NCBI GenBank assembly: GCA_029964075.1
Contig: CM057138.1
Coordinates: 14,254,932 to 14,318,931 of the forward strand
Direction: 5' to 3'
DNA: 64,000 nucleotides
Origin: Patiria pectinifera
Lineage: Eukaryota; Echinodermata; Asteroidea; Valvatida; Asterinidae
Within the stretch, counting starts at the first letter, position 1. Every line of letters starts with the position of its first letter. The translations under genes were made by a program, and so were the position numbers. Below the pieces are notes generated by a model, which ran no database searches, was not told the DNA's origin, and saw nothing but the letters and a program-made list of their open reading frames with translations. This document shows positions 14,701 through 22,372 of this stretch, piece by piece.

Positions 14701-17700
14701 ATTTGATGCAGAATTCTGCCAGTGTCTTTGTCCATCTGATTATGCTGGACCAACTTGTATAGGTAGGATTTTACAATGAGCTGTCATTGAAACTAAAATA
14801 TTTTCTTGTGATCACAATAATTCAGCAGTTATGGTTTTGCTTTTTTGTAATTTGTATGATGATTATATTTCCTACGCTACTGGTCTCATCCAAAGATATT
14901 TTCTTCTGATTCCAAAAATTACACTGAGCGGTTACACTGAGTTGCTCCATGATGATTCTTTTATTCACAACAATTATTGGAGCATTCAATTTTATCGAAT
15001 GATGCTTAAGTTCCTTATTCAAGCGAATTATAATGCGAGTAGTGAATTCGTTCGGGTAACAGCAAACGACACAATGAAACTTCAGTTGTCGACGTCATTA
15101 AATTGCTTTACTTTTGCTTCAAGATAGTGTGAACGGGCACTTTTACAGGAAGTGCAGACGCAGTGTCACAACTGTGGAAATATTCCAAGAAATCTTTTTG
15201 TTTTTACTCAGTTTACTCAGGTCACTTCTTTACCTGTTTTTGTGTTTCTTTTTTTTTTTTCCTTTTCTTGTTTACAATTAATACATGCTAGCCAATCCAT
15301 GAAGAAAAAATGTTCTCTGCTACAAGAAGTAAAATTTTAGTTTGATTACTAAGATACGGCCAAGCCTGTACATCATGTACTGCTAGCAACGCAACAATAA
15401 CTTACAAAACCATTTACTGTCCCATATTTTACCTTTTTTTCAGCTGCCAGTCCATGTTTGTTAGACACCGCTCTATGTCCAGACACTGACGGCAAGTTCT
15501 GTCAACCGGCTACCAGCGCTGCGGGCTACACATGCGAATGCAATGGGTTTGCAGGATATTTCACCAACAGTGACGGTTCATGTTCAAGTAAGTCGGCATT
15601 GGTTCTTCACAATCTTTATTTAAAAGTGACTGGAGCACGACTTCAGTCGGATGCATGCACCACGGTTCTCTAAATTGAGCTTTCCACTTGATGATCTCAC
15701 TGTTGGAGCTATTATTTATTTTTATTTTTATTTTATTTCTTTCTGGTAATGAAACCAAGGATTATTCAAAGGTGCCATAGGCACTGTAGCTCGCAAGCCT
15801 GAAGAAACCTGTAGAGAGAAGACAGATTTGCACTCAGAAGATACAATACTAGCAGTAGTTTACAGTAAACCATGTAGAGCAAGATATTTTTCATTCGTTT
15901 GTGGGGGAAGCGGTTAACCAAAATGTTCCTCCGAATTTCAATTTGCCAGTCAACCCTGCTAACAGTTTAAGTTACATTAATAAATACCTTAGAGAGTTGA
16001 TGGTTTCTGATTGGACGAAACTCGATCACGTGGCCGGGCATTAACGGTGATATAAAGACCGGCTTTAAAGAACAAGCGAATAAATGGCCCCTGAACCAGC
16101 GTTGATCCAGGCCCATGCAAGGCAATGATTGGCCAAATTTACAACAGTCATACGGCAGCTTGTAACAATACAGCACTGCACATGCGCTCAACCACCTTCG
16201 CGTGAGACTGACGCGCGCGTACGCAACACAGTTGCTATGGGTGCGCGCGCGTACGGAAGTTTTGAAACGACATATCGTACAGCGGCAGTGCACTATAATG
16301 AGGATGTTACGACGAAAGCGTAGATCTACGATTTATTTTCTGTAAATACTTCGCCGATCGACATATTTACCTTTCCTAAACCAAGCACCTTTGTAATTCT
16401 GGACACAAGGAATGTGTAAACTAAATTGCAGCTTCCTCCATAAGGTAAAAATATGAAAACATTGTTGTTATTTGTTTGGCTACGGCAGCAGAAGTCGTAC
16501 GCGTACGCAATGAAGACGTTGCAATTGTCCAGCGCAGCCTGGGCCCGGCTGTGGTGTATATAACAACGCTTATTGAAGAGACAGGGTACCACACATAAGC
16601 TAAAATATGGCCCATGAACATGAACACAAACAAGTCTGGAAATATTGCCGGAAAAAAGGATACAAAATAGGAGCATTTTAACTGTTTATTTCGTTAAAAA
16701 AACAGTTCGTCTTCGTCTCGGTCCATTATCAGCGGTCACCCCAAACCCGGTCATTATCACGCAGTGAAGATTATTACGCAGTGAAGACCGGTTCCTCACA
16801 ATGAAAAATAAAATCAACCACTGTTATTGTGTTTTTTTTCAGAACGCACGTCATTCCGATTTGGCATGGCATTAGACCTGCCTTTCCTTGGTGCCTACCG
16901 TAACCCACCATCTGCTTCATGGAGAAAACTTGCCAGAAGGATCACTACAGCGGTAATATACCATTAATTATAATAGTTCCATTCATTTAATTAAATGTAT
17001 GCACCTGTTGAAATGAACCTAAAACGTGTGTTGCACACAAGGATACAAACCAGAGTTCCTCTACAACGGAGCATATCCCTACGCTACGGTCTGGAAATTG
17101 CGTAGAGAATGTGCCTTCATCGCTAACCGGATACCCGATATCGTAAGGATCAAGAACCTGCACAACTTAACCAAAACTAAAACATGACGAAACCGTAGGT
17201 TCACGTGTATTGCGCACCACACGTTCGATAGCCACAATTTTGAAAACCAAGAAACTATAAGCACTTTGTCGATATTTTTTAATCATCACCACCGTACTGT
17301 CAAGTGCAAAAGGCGTGTGTGCGCCTGTGTAAACACCGGCAATCGTGGACGTAGGACAAATGAATTGGGGCGCAAATAATACGTCCACGATCTCCCGAAC
17401 GTGCACGATCTCAAATCTTGTACAAAACCAATGAGAGTACAAACAAAGGAAAGAGGATTAGGGGCAATGGGGCGTCCAAGATTGCCGATGTTTACACACG
17501 TGCGTGTACAAACACTGCCTTGTGGGGTACCGGAACAATGGGAGGTACCCCACAAGGAATGCCCACCGACTTGCAGGGTACCATTTGGTACCCCACACGG
17601 TTTAGATACAAATATTTTTATTCAAAAACTAAGAAAAACCAAGGTGGGAAAGGTAGTGATCAGTCGCAAATGGGAAGAGTTTTTTATTTTAGGTCCGATT

Positions 17701-17820
17701 TTTAGCCAAGAATTTAAACTATAATTATAAAATAAAATAAGATATTTTTAAGTGTAAGACGTGCAAAAAAATGTTAGTACACGAGAACACTTACGAACCT
17801 TCTCCCCGATGTAAGCGTGG

Positions 17821-17853
<33 letters not shown>

Positions 17854-20800
17854 TTTGTTTCAGCATTCAATAGGGGACGTTGAACAATAGAGGACAATTG
17901 TGTATAAGACACATATGGGAAATCTTCCTAAAAAGTACAAACAAAAGAGGGATAATAGGGGTCCTCGATTGCAGGCAAATATACGCTTGAGTGTTCGTGA
18001 GTTTTTTTGGGGTTTTTTTTGCGTTCAATAGGGGATGTTGAACAATAGAGGACAATAGGTCCACAAATCCCGATATTGGCGATATTGTTCAAAACATATG
18101 GGAGGTCTTCCTGTAACGTTATTGTACAAACAAAAGAGTGCATAGAGGTCCCCAATTGCAGACATATATACACGTGTCTGCGTGTTCATGAGTTGATCAG
18201 CATTCACGAATTAAAAGGCACATTATTTCATCTCGTTTTGGTTACTGAAGTTGTGTCTCGCTTTAAGAAAATTTTTGTTTTTGCAGCGAAGGTTTTCAGG
18301 CAATTAAACGAAATATGGAACCGGATTTAGTTTCTCACATGGAATTCTGTCGAATAGTCGGCATACCCAGGTGTTTTCTCAGTCCTACAAATTACAGTCA
18401 AGATGGGTTCATGTGAAGTGAATCTATCATTACTCTGTTGAAATGTGTTTTACTTTGCAAAATCCTGAGGAAAATTGCCTCAATGTCGCAGGTGACTTTT
18501 ACATTTGCATTAAGAATAATAAACCCCATGTCTTTACCATCTGAACGCTAATTTCTCCTTTTTCCAGATCCTGAACAAGCTGCGGGGAGATAGTTCGACC
18601 GACCGTGTGATTGGGGTAACAGTTTTGAGCTTAGAAGAGGGCAGTGTGGTTGCACAGACGGCACTGGCATTCAAAGGGCAACAACCCTCGGTGGACGTCA
18701 TCACCAATGTGATAGCAGAGAATGATACACTATACGATGGTGTGGACGACATAGCTCTTGTACCGGACTCTGTCAGTTACACAAACACATGTAAGGCTTT
18801 GTAATGTCTTAGCTTCTGTAACTTGCCAGTTACCGGCCAGTACTACTTTCTAAAATCCAAAGAGTGACCGTTCACTCCATTCGAGTGAAGATTCACTCCC
18901 ACAGTCGTAAACTAGGGACTATACGTTTAGAGTGAACTTTCTTCAGTCGTTAAGATTGAGTTTTCACTCGAGTGTTGACTGAAGTGGCTCTTTTTTTTTC
19001 AGACTATTTCAATCGAAAATGAGAGTGATTTTCCCTCTAAAACGTCTCGTTCCTAATGTCACTCTTTGGAATTTAGAGAGTACCCCAAACTGCCCCAGCC
19101 CTTGTATGGTTTATGGATTAATTAATGAGAAATTGCAGTGTGATAACACAGTGTTATACAAGTGCAAATGGGTTACAGGAACATTTTGATTGGAGGGCGA
19201 ATACGATTTTTAACAATTTTTTTTAGATATTTCACTCCACGATTGAAATTCCAGTTACACTCTGAAACAGCGACATCAATATGAAACAAACAGAAATAAT
19301 TTGAAACACGGGACACTCAAATATTTTAAATGGTTTCAAGCTTTGAACAGTGTACAGCAGTGTCAACTTATTTGAAAAGCATATGGACAACTGGCGAACC
19401 CAGAAACTTCCTTCTGAATCAAAAATGCAATCCCTGCGACAACCTACGCTCGTGGATTAATTGCTATGCAGTGGAATCACAGTGAAACTTTTTGTTTAAA
19501 AATTGTTTTGTCATCAGCATTGTTATCAGACTGCACACAAGATGGTTGCATGAATGGCGGAACATGCGAGAGTTCAGGATTCTCCCCTCAGCCAACTTGC
19601 AGGTAACTTATTGGGCGGGGTCAGGATTCTGCGAAAGAAGTGGGAGTATATGACCATAACAAGTAGAACATGACAAAGGGCAGAAAGGTGTCTGACTTTT
19701 TTTGTATTGGATGTATCGCGCAGTTGAGTAATTATAAATTGAATAATGAAAAAAGTCCCAAACTGATTATAAATGTTGAGTATATATCATCTGGTATTCT
19801 TTTTTCCGAGGGAAAACTCAATGCTTAATTGCGGTTTTTAAAGTTGCATCAACCTGGTACCTAAATGTACTTATGTCCATGGCGAAAACTTATGATGTGT
19901 GATTCAAATGACGTTTGATACTTGATACGGCGATAGAGCCTTTTCCGTCAGTTCTCCCAAACTTTGAAACAATCTCCCCATCGTCATATGTCATTCCCAA
20001 ACTCTGGACACTTTCAAAACTAGATTGAAAACACACCTGTTCAAATCAACTAAGACACATTATGCCACTTTTCTTTAGTTGTTTTCGCTATTTCATTTTT
20101 TCATTTCATTTCATTTGTTTCACTACATTTAAGTTGGTCTTGTATGACCACATGTTTTGGTTGAATTTAACAGAGATTCTAAATCAAACAGTTGGGTAAA
20201 GGACAACTACATTTTGGGTAGTTCACATTTTTTTCAGTGCTGTGTTTATGTTCTGTATGATATATTGATCTTAAATTATTTGGTCGAAAAAGTGTGAATC
20301 AAATTTTGATATTATCACAGACTAGTTGAGCTGATATATATTGCTGTATACAGAGAGTTAACTGAATAAGTGTCACTCATCACATCCTTGATTTATTCAT
20401 AAAAAAATGAGTGGTAGATAATCATTGATTTCAGAGACCAAACTTGGTTTGTTCTTTAACCAATTGTTTGGGTTATAATTTATATTAAATTCAACCAAAA
20501 TATGTAATCATACAAGACCAAATTAATTTGGTCTTGAATGACCACAAGGTTTGGCTGAATTCAGCAGAAATTCTAACCCAAACAATTGGTTATAAAACAA
20601 CTTAACTTGGGTAGTTCCAGTTTTCACCCTTTCTTTGGTAAAATTAACCCAGGCAATTTTTCAGTGTTCTTAGTCCACACATGTTGAATCAGTGTTCAGG
20701 AATATATATATAAGCAAAAGTGGGATGCAATCTGTCTGTTTCTTGTAGTTGCCCTGCATCGTTCACTGGCGAGCGGTGCGAAACTGCAGTGACCACGTCA

Positions 20801-22372
20801 CCACCAGACTTGACAACAGAGACACCAACCACAGGAGGAGGTCAGTTTTGCAACACAATAACGAAGAAATAATCCAAACCCTAATATGTATATGCAACCG
20901 AATGAAGATTGAAATACTTTTCACACAGTACACAATATATAAAGAGGGTATACAAATGCTCTTAACATGGTGCAGTCGATGGGAAGAGATTAGCTTGGAA
21001 TAGCCAAGAGATTGGTTTCAGCAGGAATTTAATCTTAGATCTGTAAAACTGTACCATCGCTGAATTAGTTTTTGCGTTGGCAGTCTCCAAAGTTATTAAT
21101 GGGAAATTAATCAGTAGTAATAGGTGGAGGTGTGAACTTTATTCATGTTGCTAGCATCGCGGCTTGGTCGCAGCATGATCCCTGCAGGTACAGCGATACC
21201 TTTTGCAACATTTTTACACCCTTGGTTCACATATTAATCGCACAACAACTTGTTACTCTTTGTTCTCTCATTACAAAGAATCAGCTCCAATCATTGAGTT
21301 TTGTTTTTGGTAAATGGATCTCAGATTATTATGCAATAACTTGTAATGATGCAAAACCAGGTAAATCAGTTTGTGTTCAACTGCTTTTTTTCGTGAATCT
21401 GAAGGTTTTTGAAAAAAATATGTACACTTTGCGCTATTGCAGACGGTGGTGTGTCACCTCTAGCTACAGTTCTCATCATAGTCGGATGTGTTGTTCTCCT
21501 GTTGGTGATAGTAGGAATAGTCATCTGTTGGTGCATGAGGCGTCAATACCTTATTAAAAGTCAAATCTACCATCAGTCAAGTAGACGGCTCCAAGCTAAT
21601 AGGGAACCCTTCGATTTTGAAGATCGCCGAGATCGCAGCCTGTCCTCTGACGAAAGTTACAGTGCAACCGACTACAGGGAGGAAGAAAGGCGGATGAATC
21701 GTCTCGCTCATGTCATGAGCCGGTCACCTTACCTTCAGGTGAGACAGGTAGCTGTGTTCTTCTCTGAGAAAGGTTTATAAAGAAAGAACCTGTCAAGTTG
21801 CTGGAGTTATAACCCCAGCCTTTTCAGATCTTTTCCAATCTGCCATGAGGTATTGATGTCTTTTGTAGGATTCAGGAAAGTAGAGCTCAGCCAATGTCAT
21901 TGTACGAGGCCTGATGCCTCTTAAAAGAGCGTATTATGTGCTTAGGGGCACGGTAAAATGGATCCTGTTACAATGTGTTTGTATCTGATAGGCATGGTAA
22001 CAATCACATATGGGAAGCCTTTGGATGTGTCTGATCTAAGTAACATCTTGTATTACTTACTGATTACAGTTTTCTTTTTTTATACGACGCACAGACTATG
22101 CAGAGTCATCCAGAGTTCATCCGACCATACATGGTGACTGGCAACGAGGCATTGGAACGCTACCGCGAAGAAGAAGCGGTAAGCTTACAGGATCAAAACA
22201 TTCACATTTTAAGTTTCAGATATTAAATGTTTTACCCTCTGTGTTTTACCCTCTTGTTTCTAACACGACTCTAATTTCAAGACTCGTGTCATGTATTTGG
22301 TGTTTTCTCTCACAGCGTGATGGAGGGGATGTTGCAGGCCGCGTGGTGTACAATCCCGCCCTCTACTACTAA
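2627..22372 (+). CDS. multi-EGF, two-SEA-domain transmembrane protein (3' part of gene, 25 exons)
   Basis: Joining 25 exons by GT..AG sites gives about 1001 residues ending at TAA 22370-22372; exon lengths sum to 3005 nt and every junction agrees in phase, so the frame closes exactly. Order of domains: three calcium-binding EGFs; SEA domain 1; three ordinary EGFs; two short EGFs; a four-cysteine module; six more short EGFs; a longer EGF; SEA domain 2; one EGF split over two exons; a short Thr/Pro stalk; one transmembrane helix; a tail of roughly 110 residues rich in charged residues and tyrosine. This layout is that of a type I cell-surface, mucin-like protein, with EGF modules for adhesion or ligand contact and SEA domains near the membrane. 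No signal peptide is visible because the 5' exons lie left of the window. No named orthologue is recognised, so no symbol is given. Introns contain several transposons, none disrupting an exon. Confidence 0.85.
3117..3155. repeat. C-rich low-complexity tract
   Basis: Runs of C up to about 13 long with a few interruptions, within an intron of the EGF/SEA gene. Confidence 0.8.
3429..3557 (+). CDS. exon: calcium-binding EGF 2
   Basis: 129 nt, phase 1-1, acceptor ctttatag and donor gtaatt. It starts DVDEC and has [12 protein letters not shown], the calcium-binding EGF and hydroxylation pattern, with six cysteines. Confidence 0.9.
4170..4289 (+). CDS. exon: calcium-binding EGF 3
   Basis: 120 nt, phase 1-1, acceptor attatttag and donor gtaata. 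It begins DVNEC and contains [12 protein letters not shown], with six cysteines. It is followed directly by the SEA domain exons. Confidence 0.9.
4640..5228. mobile_element. hAT-like inverted-repeat element with GAGTC-rich ends
   Basis: The ends are inverted copies: CAGGGTTGTAACGAGTCAC at the left and CAGAGTTGTAATGACT read inward from the right. CAG(G/A)G is the usual start of hAT termini. Many GAGTCGAGTC-like repeats lie just inside both ends. I see no clear 8-bp target duplication and no transposase, so this is a degenerate non-autonomous copy. It lies in the intron before SEA domain 1. Confidence 0.6.
5316..5434 (+). CDS. exon: SEA domain 1, first half
   Basis: 119 nt, starts in phase 1 after ttttctcag and ends in phase 0 before gttcgt. 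It codes for the N-terminal half of a SEA domain, ending YRQELKNS, the typical first helix. The domain continues in the next exon with no loss of frame. The donor GTTCGT is weaker than the others in the gene. Confidence 0.75.
5889..6135 (+). CDS. exon: SEA domain 1, second half
   Basis: 247 nt, phase 0 to phase 1, acceptor gaactcag, donor gtaagt. It continues with [20 protein letters not shown], typical of the middle of SEA domains. The place where self-cleaving SEA domains carry G-SVVV reads [18 protein letters not shown] here, so the autoproteolysis motif appears absent. Confidence 0.8.
6329..6442 (+). CDS. exon: EGF module 4
   Basis: 114 nt, phase 1-1, acceptor ccaaaccag, donor gtgggt. 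Six cysteines with [12 protein letters not shown] and [12 protein letters not shown], a standard EGF of the non-calcium-binding type. Confidence 0.9.
6625..6744 (+). CDS. exon: EGF module 5
   Basis: 120 nt, phase 1-1, acceptor ttttcccctcag, donor gtaact. Contains [12 protein letters not shown] and [12 protein letters not shown], a standard EGF. Confidence 0.9.
7240..7500. repeat. possible repeat insert in intron
   Basis: A GC-richer island with GGGGCACGTGCCTCCC and C-runs inside an AT-rich intron. Its composition suggests an inserted repeat, but I could not define its ends. Confidence 0.3.
7702..7821 (+). CDS. exon: EGF module 6
   Basis: 120 nt, phase 1-1, acceptor tttctcctaag (an AAG acceptor, less common than CAG), donor gtaacg. 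Contains [13 protein letters not shown] and [12 protein letters not shown]. Confidence 0.88.
8306..8398 (+). CDS. exon: short EGF module 7
   Basis: 93 nt, phase 1-1, acceptor cgtttcag, donor gtcagt. First of a series of 31-residue modules of the form C-x-L-x-C-x-N-G-G, then C-x-C-x-C, then W-x-G-x-x-C: here [12 protein letters not shown] and [14 protein letters not shown]. Six cysteines. Confidence 0.88.
8958..9050 (+). CDS. exon: short EGF module 8
   Basis: 93 nt, phase 1-1, acceptor gacactag, donor gtaatt. Codes for [12 protein letters not shown] and [14 protein letters not shown], the same short EGF type as the preceding exon. Confidence 0.88.
9738..9800 (+). CDS. exon: half-size, four-cysteine module
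   Basis: 63 nt, phase 1-1, acceptor ttatttttcag, donor gtatag. Codes for [19 protein letters not shown]: only four cysteines and no W-x-G-x-x-C end. It keeps the frame, so it may be a truncated EGF. Splice sites and phase support it, but it is the least certain exon of the series. Confidence 0.65.
10154..10249 (+). CDS. exon: short EGF module 9
   Basis: 96 nt, phase 1-1, acceptor gtatgtatgtcag, donor gtaaat. Codes for [12 protein letters not shown] and [16 protein letters not shown]. It is one residue longer than the 93-nt modules. Confidence 0.85.
10624..11150 (-). mobile_element. tRNA-like (SINE-type) sequence split by a MITE
   Basis: On the minus strand, box A-like AGCCTAGTGG (11120-11129) and box B-like GATTCGAATCC (10628-10638) are both present, separated only by the MITE at 10671-11115. 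Without it they lie about 50 bp apart, as in a tRNA gene or tRNA-derived SINE head. The acceptor-stem ends do not pair, so this is not a working tRNA gene. Confidence 0.6.
10671..11115. mobile_element. piggyBac-like MITE with TTAA target duplication
   Basis: 445 bp flanked by TTAA at 10667-10670 and 11116-11119. The ends are inverted: CCCTTTGAGCAG at the left and CCCTCGGAGCAG read inward from the right, 10 of 12 identical. A CCC start and TTAA target are features of the piggyBac group. No transposase is present. Confidence 0.78.
11780..11872 (+). CDS. exon: short EGF module 10
   Basis: 93 nt, phase 1-1, acceptor ctgtttacag, donor gtaaga. Codes for [12 protein letters not shown] and [14 protein letters not shown]. 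The preceding 1.5-kb intron carries a TTAA-flanked MITE. Confidence 0.88.
12426..12518 (+). CDS. exon: short EGF module 11
   Basis: 93 nt, phase 1-1, acceptor ttatttacag, donor gtgagt. Codes for [12 protein letters not shown] and [14 protein letters not shown]. Confidence 0.88.
12981..13073 (+). CDS. exon: short EGF module 12
   Basis: 93 nt, phase 1-1, acceptor tgttcttcag, donor gtgagt. Codes for [12 protein letters not shown] and [14 protein letters not shown]. Confidence 0.88.
13833..13925 (+). CDS. exon: short EGF module 13
   Basis: 93 nt, phase 1-1, acceptor tttttgttgcag, donor gtatgg. Codes for [12 protein letters not shown] and [14 protein letters not shown]. Confidence 0.88.
14217..14243. 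repeat. (TG)n microsatellite
   Basis: About 13 TG units in an intron of the EGF/SEA gene. Confidence 0.9.
14404..14467. repeat. near-perfect hairpin
   Basis: AGCGGTGGTACAGT and ACTGTACCACCGCT form a perfect 14-bp stem around the 8-nt loop ATTAAAAG. The pairing extends outward with few mismatches into T-rich and A-rich flanks. It adjoins sequence repeated at 21045-21200. Confidence 0.7.
14439..14610. repeat. dispersed repeat, copy 1
   Basis: Shares TGTACCA(C/T)CGCT, TTGGCAGTCTCC, TTCATGTTGCTAGCAT and AGCATGAT in the same order with 21045-21200. The two copies lie in different introns of the EGF/SEA gene. Confidence 0.55.
14661..14762 (+). CDS. exon: short EGF module 14
   Basis: 102 nt, phase 1-1, acceptor tttgtgtcag, donor gtagga. 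Codes for [15 protein letters not shown] and [14 protein letters not shown]; the Trp of the other modules is replaced by Tyr. Confidence 0.87.
   Translation, partial: SARCLHQVARMEVHLMQNSASVFVHLIMLDQLV
15444..15587 (+). CDS. exon: longer EGF module 15
   Basis: 144 nt, phase 1-1, acceptor ttttttcag, donor gtaagt. Six cysteines spread over about 45 residues, with [10 protein letters not shown], then [14 protein letters not shown] and a C-terminal SDGSC. It sits directly before SEA domain 2. Confidence 0.85.
16843..16952 (+). CDS. exon: SEA domain 2, first half
   Basis: 110 nt, phase 1 to phase 0, acceptor gttttttttcag, donor gtaata. Codes for the N-terminal SEA strand and helix, with [20 protein letters not shown] and KLARRITTA. 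The intron position inside the SEA domain matches that of SEA domain 1, where the break is also phase 0. Confidence 0.8.
17518..17557. repeat. perfect 14-bp inverted repeat
   Basis: CCTTGTGGGGTACC (17518-17531) and GGTACCCCACAAGG (17544-17557) are exact reverse complements around a 12-nt loop. A further GGTACC pair follows within 50 bp. It lies in the intron within SEA domain 2. Confidence 0.75.
17816..17852. repeat. (TG)n(AG)n microsatellite
   Basis: About seven TG units run directly into about eleven AG units. Confidence 0.85.
17868..18195. repeat. two-copy degenerate tandem repeat, about 165 bp
   Basis: Both copies contain TTGAACAATAGAGGACAAT, then CATATGGGA(A/G)(A/G)TCTTCCT, then TACAAACAAAAGAG, then ATTGCAG. 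A related fragment lies around 9250-9400. This looks like a local duplication of a dispersed repeat. Confidence 0.6.
18568..18790 (+). CDS. exon: SEA domain 2, second half, with GSVVA cleavage motif
   Basis: 223 nt, phase 0 to phase 1, acceptor ctcctttttccag, donor gtaagg. Codes for ILNKLRGD, then [25 protein letters not shown] matches the G|SVVV self-cleavage motif of mucin SEA domains; in such proteins the two halves stay bound after autoproteolysis. Confidence 0.85.
18846..19080. mobile_element. Tc1/mariner-like MITE with TA target duplication
   Basis: 235 bp flanked by TA at both ends. The left end, CTTTCTAAAATCCAAAGAG, and the right end read inward, CTCTCTAAATTCCAAAGAG, form an inverted repeat of about 23 bp. 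There is no coding sequence. It lies in the intron after SEA domain 2. Confidence 0.7.
19530..19602 (+). CDS. exon: EGF 16, first half
   Basis: 73 nt, phase 1 to phase 2, acceptor ttgttatcag, donor gtaact. Codes for [17 protein letters not shown], ending in the fourth cysteine. The module is finished by the exon at 20749, the only EGF of the gene split by an intron. Confidence 0.8.
19929..20123 (+). pseudogene. 3' end of an L2/CR1-like retrotransposon
   Basis: The translation reads [12 protein letters not shown], a stop where Trp is expected, then NNLP and [14 protein letters not shown], the well-known C-terminal end of L2/CR1-type reverse transcriptase proteins. A short untranslated tail and an ATTTC-type simple repeat (about 20090-20123) follow. 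The copy is 5'-truncated, as is usual for these elements. Confidence 0.7.
20431..20615. repeat. fold-back repeat with 90-bp arms
   Basis: The left arm (20431-20520) is the reverse complement of the right arm (20525-20615), centred on the palindrome GACCAAATTAATTTGGTC. A third, direct copy of the right arm lies at 20144-20225. Arm landmarks are TGGTCTTG(T/A)ATGA, TTTGG(T/C)TGAATT and CCCAAACAATTGG. Confidence 0.65.
20749..20840 (+). CDS. exon: EGF 16, second half, and Thr/Pro stalk
   Basis: 92 nt, phase 2 to phase 1, acceptor tttcttgtag, donor gtcagt. Codes for [12 protein letters not shown], closing the EGF, then a short stalk [17 protein letters not shown] that is rich in likely O-glycosylation sites. 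Confidence 0.82.
21045..21200. repeat. dispersed repeat, copy 2
   Basis: Partner of the repeat at 14439-14610, with the same order of short conserved blocks. It lies in the intron before the transmembrane exon. Confidence 0.5.
21443..21738 (+). CDS. exon: transmembrane helix and start of cytoplasmic tail
   Basis: 296 nt, phase 1 to phase 0, acceptor gcgctattgcag. Codes for about 24 hydrophobic residues ([20 protein letters not shown]), then CWCMRR, a Cys pair and basic stop-transfer residues, then a charged tail with [11 protein letters not shown]. The donor at 21739 (gtgaga) is preferred; a second donor at 21748 (gtagct) would add three residues in the same frame. Confidence 0.88.
22095..22178 (+). 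CDS. exon: cytoplasmic tail
   Basis: 84 nt, phase 0-0, acceptor acgacgcacag, donor gtaagc. Codes for [13 protein letters not shown] and [11 protein letters not shown]. No known tail motif is recognised. Confidence 0.82.
22316..22372 (+). CDS. exon: last coding exon with stop
   Basis: 57 nt, phase 0, acceptor tttctctcacag. Codes for [18 protein letters not shown] followed by TAA. The tyrosine-rich end could be a sorting or phosphorylation site, but it does not match NPxY exactly. Confidence 0.85.
   Translation, partial: RDGGDVAGRVVYNPALYY

Noticed and set aside
16180-16260. CpG-rich stretch with GCGCGCGTACG repeats as an internal promoter
   Set aside because: It lies within an intron, similar motifs recur at 36290 and 16500, and no exon follows in register, so a dispersed repeat is more likely.
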